This document shows, piece after piece, positions 4,910-9,508 of a stretch of 9,508 nt of DNA (position 1 is its first letter; each line of letters starts with the position of its first letter). The notes beneath the pieces are model-generated. The model had not been told where the DNA came from, did not search any database, and saw only the letters and a list, made by a program, of their open reading frames with translations. Both the position numbers and the translations under genes were made by a program. Source of the stretch: an uncultured Clostridia bacterium (GTDB lineage: Bacteria; Bacillota; Clostridia; Christensenellales; UBA1242); contig CAKVHZ010000029.1 in NCBI GenBank assembly GCA_934754445.1, positions 1 through 9,508 on the forward strand. The letters are read 5' to 3'.

Positions 4910-7055
4910 ATTACTATCAGAAGAATTTGGAATAAAATTAGAGTATAGTCAAAACTTAATTAATTTACTAGACGAAGGTTGCACCGTTCCTTTCATTTCT
5001 CGTTACAGAAAAGAAATGCACGGAACTTGTGATGACCAGACAATAAGAGAATTTAGTGATAGATTAAATTACTTAAGAAATTTAGAAAAACGAAAAGAAG
5101 AAATAATAAAATTAATAGACGAACAAGAAAAATTGACTCCAGAACTTAAAGAGAAAATTTTAAATGGTAGAACACAAACCGAACTAGAAGATATTTATAG
5201 ACCTTTTAGACCAAAAAGACAAACCCGTGCTACTATTGCAGCAGCAAAAGGGTTAACTCCATTAGCGGATATTATTTTAAAGCAAAAAGAAACTACGGGC
5301 GATGTGTTAGATATTGCTAAAGAGTATATAAACCCCGAAAAAGGCGTTAACACAAGCGAAGAAGCACTAGCAGGAGCTTTAGATATAATTGCTGAAAAAA
5401 TAAGCGACGATGCCGAAATAAGAAAGAATCTTAGAGAATTTTTATTCAAATCTAGTTTTATTGTAACAACTTTAAAGCCAAACGAAAAAGTTAACACTTA
5501 TTTAATGTATGATAACTATAAAGAACAAGTATGTAAAATGCCAAGTCATAGAATACTTGCTATTAATAGGGGCGAAAAAGAAGATTGCATTAAAGTAGAT
5601 TTAGAAGTAAATGAAGAAAAAAGTTTAGAAATAATAAAATCTATATTTAAAATTAAAGAAAGTATTTATAGTGAAGTTTTAAATAATACAGTAGTTGATG
5701 CTTTTGATAGATTAATACTTCCTAGTTTAGAAAGAGATATAAGAAATCAAATGTTTGATAATGCTAGTGAACAAGCAATTAAAATGTTTGAAGTAAATTT
5801 AAAACCACTTCTTATGCAACCACCACTAAAACATAATGTTATTTTAGGGTTAGACCCAGCATATAGAACAGGTTGTAAACTAGCAGTAATTGACCAAAAC
5901 GGCACAGTGTTAGATACTGGTGTAATTTATCCAACTCCACCACATAACGAAGTTGAAAAGGCCGAAAAAGTTATCGCAATGCTTATTAAAAAACATGGCG
6001 TAAATGTAATTTCTATTGGTAATGGAACAGCAAGTAAAGAATGTGAAATTTTTGTTGCAAACTTAATTAAAAAATTAACAGTTAAAGTTGAATACGCAGT
6101 TGTAAATGAAGCAGGTGCTAGTGTTTATAGTGCTAGCAAACTAGGTGCGGAAGAATTCCCTAACTTTGACGTTAGTTTACGTAGCGCTGTTTCTATTGCT
6201 CGTAGACTTCAAGACCCATTAGCTGAATTAATTAAAATTGATGTAAAAAGCATAGGTGTTGGTCAATATCAACATGATATGCCACAAAAAAGACTTACTG
6301 AAGTTTTAGACGGCGTAGTTGAAGATTGTGTAAATAGTGTTGGTGTAGATTTAAATACAGCAAGTCCAAGTTTACTATCTTTTGTTAGTGGATTAAATAA
6401 TAGTGTAGCAAAAAATATTGTTGAATTTAGAGAGAAAAACGGGGCATTTGTAGACCGAAATCAACTACTTAAAGTAAACAAGTTAGGTGCTAAAGCATAT
6501 GAGCAATGTGCAGGCTTTTTACGAATTGTAAATGGTGATAATATATTGGATAATACCGCAGTTCATCCAGAAAGTTATGAAAGTGCAAATAAATTATTAA
6601 ATTTATTTAATTTAACAAGCGATGATATTAAAAACGGAAACATATCAAATTTACCTAGTTTAGTGGATAGTTATGGTATAGAAAAAGTAAGTAAAGAATG
6701 TAATATTGGTGTTCCTACATTAAATGATATAATAACCGAAATAATTAAACCTGGTCGAGATATTCGTGATAGCCTTCCTAAACCAGAATTAAGAAGTGAT
6801 TTATTAAGTTTAGAAGACCTAAAAGAAGGTATGATTTTAAAAGGAACAGTTAGAAATGTTATAGACTTCGGTGCATTCGTGGATATTGGCGTGCATCAAG
6901 ATGGTTTAGTTCATATTAGTGAAATTTGTGATAGATATATTAAACATCCAAGCGAAGAATTAACAGTAGGCGATATTGTTAATGTTAAAGTAATTGGTGT
7001 TGATGTTGAAAAGAAAAGAATATCACTATCTATTAAAAAAGCAAAAGAAGAATAA
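4896..7055 (+). CDS. tex: Tex family RNA-binding transcription accessory protein
   Basis: 719-residue Tex, an RNA-binding protein related to eukaryotic Spt6 and linked to transcription and RNA processing. Domain order is complete: helical N-terminal Tex domain (about 1-190) with FISRYRKE at 33-40; the YqgF/RuvC-like fold starting near residue 313 with GLDPAYRTG (D320); paired helix-hairpin-helix motifs from about residue 487 (NTASPSLLSFVSGL) to 550, including REKNGAFVDRNQLLKV; and a C-terminal S1 RNA-binding domain (about 643-714) with GTVRNVIDFGAFVDIG and DGLVHISE. Length is normal. Start ATG 4896 is preferred over ATG 4884 because of the GGGGGAG site. It overlaps degV by 14 bases, so translation is probably coupled. 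The gene ends inside its own terminator hairpin. Confidence 0.96.
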   Translation: MDLTKLLSEEFGIKLEYSQNLINLLDEGCTVPFISRYRKEMHGTCDDQTIREFSDRLNYLRNLEKRKEEIIKLIDEQEKLTPELKEKILNGRTQTELEDIYRPFRPKRQTRATIAAAKGLTPLADIILKQKETTGDVLDIAKEYINPEKGVNTSEEALAGALDIIAEKISDDAEIRKNLREFLFKSSFIVTTLKPNEKVNTYLMYDNYKEQVCKMPSHRILAINRGEKEDCIKVDLEVNEEKSLEIIKSIFKIKESIYSEVLNNTVVDAFDRLILPSLERDIRNQMFDNASEQAIKMFEVNLKPLLMQPPLKHNVILGLDPAYRTGCKLAVIDQNGTVLDTGVIYPTPPHNEVEKAEKVIAMLIKKHGVNVISIGNGTASKECEIFVANLIKKLTVKVEYAVVNEAGASVYSASKLGAEEFPNFDVSLRSAVSIARRLQDPLAELIKIDVKSIGVGQYQHDMPQKRLTEVLDGVVEDCVNSVGVDLNTASPSLLSFVSGLNNSVAKNIVEFREKNGAFVDRNQLLKVNKLGAKAYEQCAGFLRIVNGDNILDNTAVHPESYESANKLLNLFNLTSDDIKNGNISNLPSLVDSYGIEKVSKECNIGVPTLNDIITEIIKPGRDIRDSLPKPELRSDLLSLEDLKEGMILKGTVRNVIDFGAFVDIGVHQDGLVHISEICDRYIKHPSEELTVGDIVNVKVIGVDVEKKRISLSIKKAKEE

Positions 7056-7071
7056 TTTTCTTCTTTTTTTT
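7043..7071 (+). terminator. Terminator of the degV-tex operon, overlapping the tex stop codon
   Basis: AAAAGAAGAA (7043-7052) pairs with TTCTTCTTTT (7058-7067) across a five-base loop containing the TAA stop, followed by T to 7071. The stem has only two G-C pairs, so it is weaker than the other terminators here, but position and U-tail fit. Confidence 0.6.
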
Positions 7072-7180
7072 AAAATTAGCAAAATATTAAAGGAATGTAT
7101 AAAATAATAGATAAAACGTTAAATTAAAATAATTTATAAATAAACTGTTTAAAAAATATTAAATAATTTAAAATTACCTA

Positions 7181-7209
7181 TTGAAATTTATAAAAAGTAG
7201 TGGTAATAT
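7181..7209 (+). promoter_or_regulatory. Promoter of the 267-aa unknown gene
   Basis: TTGAAA (7181-7186), 17-base spacer, TAATAT (7204-7209) preceded by TGG (extended -10). The expected +1 is base 7216, the A of the ATG. An overlapping TATAAT at 7207-7212 is a better hexamer but has a 20-base spacing. Either way no room is left for a leader. Confidence 0.7.
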
Positions 7210-7215
7210 AATGGT

Positions 7216-8019
7216 ATGATTATAAAAGAAAAACATTTATTTGATAAATTATTTAGAGAAAATATTTTAGCAACATTAACAATGTATAACTATTATATAA
7301 TTAGTTTTACTGAAAGAAATGATATCAAAAAAGTAGAGTATTATACTAAACAAAAAGACAAACTAGCAAATAGAGTTATAGATTTAGTTTTCAATGCTAA
7401 ACAAAATGCTATTTTAGCGGAAAAACTAAGAAATAAACTTGAAAATTCTGTTGATATGCTTTCTACTAAAAATCAAAAAGAAGTAAAAGATTTGTTAAAA
7501 TATTTATTTCCCTTAGAGAAAAAATATTCACCTGAAAACATTAAAGAGTTAGATACATTTTTAAAACTTGTTTTGACTACTTATTCTAGCGAAAAAAATG
7601 GTAAGCCAGTAAAATTTGATGATATTCCTAAAGAATATAGAGAGGGAATTGAATATGAATTTTCAACTGATGTTTATGTAAATTTATATGGATATACAAA
7701 TTTAGGCGAAGACTTGTCTTATTTATATTATCGAAGTAGATTAATTAAACGAGATATGCCAATGTTTATAACAAGTGATCTTAAACAAAAATATCAAAAT
7801 ATGATGGAAGAAATTTTTGTTGATGGTAGGGGATTAAACTATCCATTATCTTCAAGAATACCTAAGTATAGAGAGTTATATGATGTAACTATAACTCAAA
7901 AAGACAAGGAGTTATACGAAAGTGTTTTTCCAGAATTTAATTTCAAGTTTGAAGATATTGAAGAAGACCCACCTGTATATGAATTACAATTTGATAAGTT
8001 TAAAGATTATTATGAATAA
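7216..8019 (+). CDS. Hypothetical protein, 267 aa
   Basis: I do not recognise this protein. It has no signal peptide, membrane segment or metal-binding motif that I can see, and looks soluble. The N-terminal 130 residues are Lys/Leu-rich and probably helical (LANRVIDLVFNAKQNAILAE; AEKLRNKLENSVDML). The middle is rich in Tyr (YVNLYGYTNLGEDLSYLYYR). The last 40 residues are acidic and aromatic (EDIEEDPPVYELQFDKFKDYYE in parts), which may be a disordered or protein-binding tail. Codon use and AT-richness look like its neighbours, so recent transfer is not evident. It stands alone between terminators with its own promoter. No Shine-Dalgarno precedes ATG 7216, and no internal ATG near the N-terminus has one either. 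It is a real gene by promoter, length and terminator evidence; its function is unknown. Confidence 0.8.
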   Translation: MIIKEKHLFDKLFRENILATLTMYNYYIISFTERNDIKKVEYYTKQKDKLANRVIDLVFNAKQNAILAEKLRNKLENSVDMLSTKNQKEVKDLLKYLFPLEKKYSPENIKELDTFLKLVLTTYSSEKNGKPVKFDDIPKEYREGIEYEFSTDVYVNLYGYTNLGEDLSYLYYRSRLIKRDMPMFITSDLKQKYQNMMEEIFVDGRGLNYPLSSRIPKYRELYDVTITQKDKELYESVFPEFNFKFEDIEEDPPVYELQFDKFKDYYE

Positions 8020-8045
8020 AAAAATCGGAGCATTCCGATTTTTTT
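8018..8045. terminator. Two-way terminator between the two unknown genes
   Basis: Perfect 12-bp stem: AAAAAAATCGGA ending at 8029 with TCCGATTTTTTT starting at 8034, around a GCAT loop. The flanking A and T runs give a U-tail in both directions. It begins in the stop codon of the 267-aa gene and lies 22 bases past the end of the minus-strand gene. Confidence 0.92.
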
Positions 8046-8054
8046 AATTTATCT

Positions 8055-8078
8055 ATTTTATTTTATTTTATTTATTTA
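8055..8078. repeat. Short ATTTT tandem tract
   Basis: Three tandem ATTTT units followed by two ATTT units. It covers the stop codon and last codons of the minus-strand 140-aa gene. It is probably simple low-complexity sequence. Confidence 0.6.
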
Positions 8079-8490
8079 AATCTTCACTTTCTTTTTCTTT
8101 TTCAATTTCATTTTTATAATAAGCAATAAAATCTTTTTTATATTGTTGTTTTGTTTCACTATCAAAACTGCTTTCATTCATAATAAAATTATATAGTTCA
8201 ACTGAATAATCTACATCATGAAAACTATCATTTAAAGTAAAGTTAGTTAAAAATAAAACATTTTTACCGAAATAATATTTATTATCATTTATATTAAAAA
8301 CATTATTGAATTGACTCAATTCATCTTCAAGAAACAATTCAAGTGTTGATTTTTTTATTTTCTCGCAATAAATAATAGCAAAAGGTTCTTTATCTTTTGT
8401 GATGTTTCGCATTATATTAATTGGTTTTAAATTATTTTTTTGTAATAAATTTTCAATGTCTTTATCTGTTATTTTTTCAACATAATTCAT
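8068..8490 (-). CDS. Hypothetical protein, 140 aa
   Basis: I do not recognise this protein. It is small, hydrophilic and without membrane segments or a signal peptide. The first half alternates hydrophobic strands and charged helices (NLLQKNNLKPINIMRNI; EPFAIIYCEKI; KYYFGKNVLFLTNF), suggesting a compact alpha/beta fold. The last 30 residues (KKDFIAYYKNEIEKEKESED) look like a charged helix. One Cys (in IIYCEK) and no catalytic-looking cluster are visible. It is well supported as a gene: AAAGGAG at 8503-8497 is six bases from ATG 8490, with a TTGACA/TATTAT promoter just upstream and a two-way terminator just after it. It converges with the 267-aa unknown and diverges from the PHP gene. Nothing in the context indicates a toxin-antitoxin pair. 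Confidence 0.8.
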   Translation of the reverse strand: MNYVEKITDKDIENLLQKNNLKPINIMRNITKDKEPFAIIYCEKIKKSTLELFLEDELSQFNNVFNINDNKYYFGKNVLFLTNFTLNDSFHDVDYSVELYNFIMNESSFDSETKQQYKKDFIAYYKNEIEKEKESEDLNK

Positions 8491-8511
8491 ATATTTCTCC
8501 TTTATAAAATT

Positions 8512-8540
8512 ATAATAACATAAATTGTTTTGGTTGTCAA
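8512..8540 (-). promoter_or_regulatory. Promoter of the 140-aa unknown gene
   Basis: On the minus strand: consensus TTGACA (8540-8535), 17-base spacer, TATTAT (8517-8512). The predicted start near 8505 leaves a leader of about 15 bases that begins just before the AAAGGAG ribosome site. Confidence 0.8.
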
Positions 8541-8562
8541 TATTAAATTTTTGTGAAATGAT

Positions 8563-8591
8563 TTGACTAAAAATTTTTAAATTGCTACACT
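8563..8591 (+). promoter_or_regulatory. Promoter of the PHP gene
   Basis: TTGACT (8563-8568), 17-base spacer, TACACT (8586-8591) with TGC directly before it (extended -10). The predicted start near 8598 leaves a leader of only about 11 bases, beginning at the AAAGGG ribosome site. Confidence 0.75.
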
Positions 8592-8608
8592 TAAATCAAA
8601 GGGTATTT

Positions 8609-9421
8609 ATGAAAAAAGATTTGCACATACACACTAATTTTTCAGACGGACAATATTCACCAAAAGAAATTTTAGAAAAAATACAAGAAAAGGGTATAAC
8701 TGAATTTGCAATAACCGACCATGATAATTTTGAAGGTGCAATTATTATGCAAAATTTGGTTAAAAATAAAAACATAAAATATCATATTGGTGTAGAAATA
8801 TCCAGCAAAATTGATGATTTTAATGTGCATTTACTTTGTTATGATTTTGCCATAAAAAATAATAGTGTTAATAAATTAATTGAAGAATTAAAGCAAAAAC
8901 GCTTAAAAAAGTTAGATTTAATGATAGATTTTGTAAAAAAACAATTTAATTATGCTATAACCAAAGAAGAAAAAGAAAAGTTATTGCGTGAAAATAATAT
9001 CGTTGGAAAACCACACATTTATGCTTTAATTTCTAGAAAAATTGAAATTGAAAAAGAATATTTCTATGCTAAAATGCGTGAGTTAAAAACTGCAGATACT
9101 AAGGCCGAGGCAAGAGATGTAATAAGAACTTTTCATAGCGCTAATGGTAAAGTTGTTCTTGCTCACCCTAAAGAAATTGAAGAAGAATATAACAAGGATA
9201 GTTACGAAGTTATAAGTCATCTTACAAAACTGGGTTTAGATGGTTTAGAAACAAAACATAGCAAACATTCAAAAAGTGATATTTTGCGTTTTCAAAAATA
9301 TGCTAGGCACTTTAATTTATTTGAAACTATGGGGAGTGATTTTCATGGCGAAAAAGTAAAACCAAATGTTAAACTAGGGGTATGTGAAAAAGTAGAAAAA
9401 AATGCCGAAAATATTTTATAA
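8609..9421 (+). CDS. PHP-domain phosphoesterase (TrpH/YciV/RNase AM-like)
   Basis: 270-residue PHP-family metallohydrolase of the YciV/TrpH group, whose studied members hydrolyse 3',5'-bisnucleotides and act as 5'-to-3' exonucleases on RNA. The metal-binding motifs appear in order: HIHTNFSDG (H6, H8, D13), TDHDN (D37, H38), GVEIS (E63), H74 in VHLLCYDF, H136 in VGKPHI, H186 in VLAHP, and GSDFHG near the C-terminus (D244, H246). These are the positions expected to hold the metal cluster, so it should be active. Length fits the group (about 270-290). ATG 8609 is chosen: it has AAAGGG five bases upstream, and an in-frame TTG at 8582 lies inside the promoter. The protein is cytoplasmic, with no signal sequence. 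A tRNA gene follows 44 bases downstream with its own promoter. The exact substrate cannot be told from sequence. Confidence 0.9.
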   Translation: MKKDLHIHTNFSDGQYSPKEILEKIQEKGITEFAITDHDNFEGAIIMQNLVKNKNIKYHIGVEISSKIDDFNVHLLCYDFAIKNNSVNKLIEELKQKRLKKLDLMIDFVKKQFNYAITKEEKEKLLRENNIVGKPHIYALISRKIEIEKEYFYAKMRELKTADTKAEARDVIRTFHSANGKVVLAHPKEIEEEYNKDSYEVISHLTKLGLDGLETKHSKHSKSDILRFQKYARHFNLFETMGSDFHGEKVKPNVKLGVCEKVEKNAENIL

Positions 9422-9425
9422 ATAC

Positions 9426-9454
9426 TTGACAAGACATTTTTTTCGTGCTATTAT
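9426..9454 (+). promoter_or_regulatory. Strong promoter of the tRNA-Arg gene
   Basis: Consensus TTGACA (9426-9431), 17-base spacer, TATTAT (9449-9454) with TGC before it (extended -10). The predicted start is near 9461, five bases before the mature tRNA 5' end. It starts five bases after the PHP stop codon, with no terminator between. Confidence 0.88.
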
Positions 9455-9465
9455 TTTATAGTTGT

Positions 9466-9508
9466 GCGTCGGTAGCTCAGTTGGATAGAGCATCGCCCTT
9501 CTAAGGCG
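9466..9508 (+). tRNA. tRNA-Arg (anticodon UCU), 5' part, cut by window end
   Basis: The 5' acceptor strand GCGTCGG (9466-9472) is followed by TA, a D-arm GCTC (9475-9478) pairing with GAGC (9488-9491) around AGTTGGATA, then the anticodon stem CGCC (9494-9497) with GGCG (9505-9508) and the seven-base loop CTTCTAA. The anticodon is TCT (9500-9502), which reads AGA, the common Arg codon in this window. The variable loop, T-arm and 3' acceptor strand lie outside the window. Confidence 0.93.

Noticed and set aside
5195..5497. Minus-strand open frame of 100 codons inside tex
   Set aside because: Fully contained in tex, no ribosome site, no family resemblance.
1..9508. Mobile element, prophage, defence island or CRISPR array
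   Set aside because: No transposase, integrase, terminal inverted repeats, spaced direct repeats or recognisable defence genes; a RadC gene alone is not evidence for a mobile region.

Overview
The window is AT-rich DNA from a low-GC bacterium. The gene set (HU, RadC, DegV, Tex, a stand-alone Ada-type zinc domain), strong AGGAGG-type ribosome binding sites, near-consensus sigma-A promoters (TTGACA-N17-TATAAT class) and U-tailed hairpin terminators suggest the Bacillota, most likely an uncultured Clostridia-like lineage. This placement is inference from gene content and style; no rRNA or taxonomic marker is present. All genes read under the standard bacterial code, with TGG for Trp. AGA is the common Arg codon, matching the tRNA-Arg(UCU) at the right edge.

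Layout. 1-2184 (+): the 3' end of an HD-domain hydrolase, then a very short alanyl-tRNA synthetase (596 aa), an A-rich 3' untranslated region and a perfect hairpin terminator. 2341-2690 (+): a small Ada-type metal-binding domain protein with its own promoter. 2784-3919 (-): the nucleoid protein HU and RadC, convergent with the Ada-type gene across a two-way terminator. 4046-7071 (+): a degV-tex operon, divergent from radC, with a 14-base gene overlap. 7216-8019 (+) and 8068-8490 (-): two convergent genes of unknown function sharing a two-way terminator. 8609-9421 (+): a PHP-family phosphoesterase/nuclease. 9466-9508 (+): the first 43 bases of a tRNA-Arg gene with its own strong promoter. No mobile element, CRISPR array, integrase or phage gene is visible; this looks like a chromosomal housekeeping stretch.

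Two things stand out. First, the AlaRS keeps the aminoacylation core and the complete HxxxH...CxxxH editing centre but lacks both the beta-barrel that normally precedes the editing centre and the whole C-terminal C-Ala/oligomerisation region. It resembles the compact AlaRS type I associate with Patescibacteria (CPR) rather than the usual ~870-residue Firmicutes enzyme. Second, three single genes (the Ada-type gene, radC and the 267-aa unknown) have near-perfect promoters whose predicted +1 falls on, or within about a base of, the A of the start codon, and have no Shine-Dalgarno sequence. They are strong candidates for leaderless mRNAs, beside neighbours with conventional leaders.

Functionally the window mixes translation (AlaRS, tRNA-Arg), DNA architecture and repair-related proteins (HU, RadC, Ada-type domain), fatty-acid handling (DegV/FakB family), RNA metabolism (Tex, possibly the PHP nuclease) and two unknowns. 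Apart from HD-alaS and degV-tex, the genes appear to be separately transcribed.
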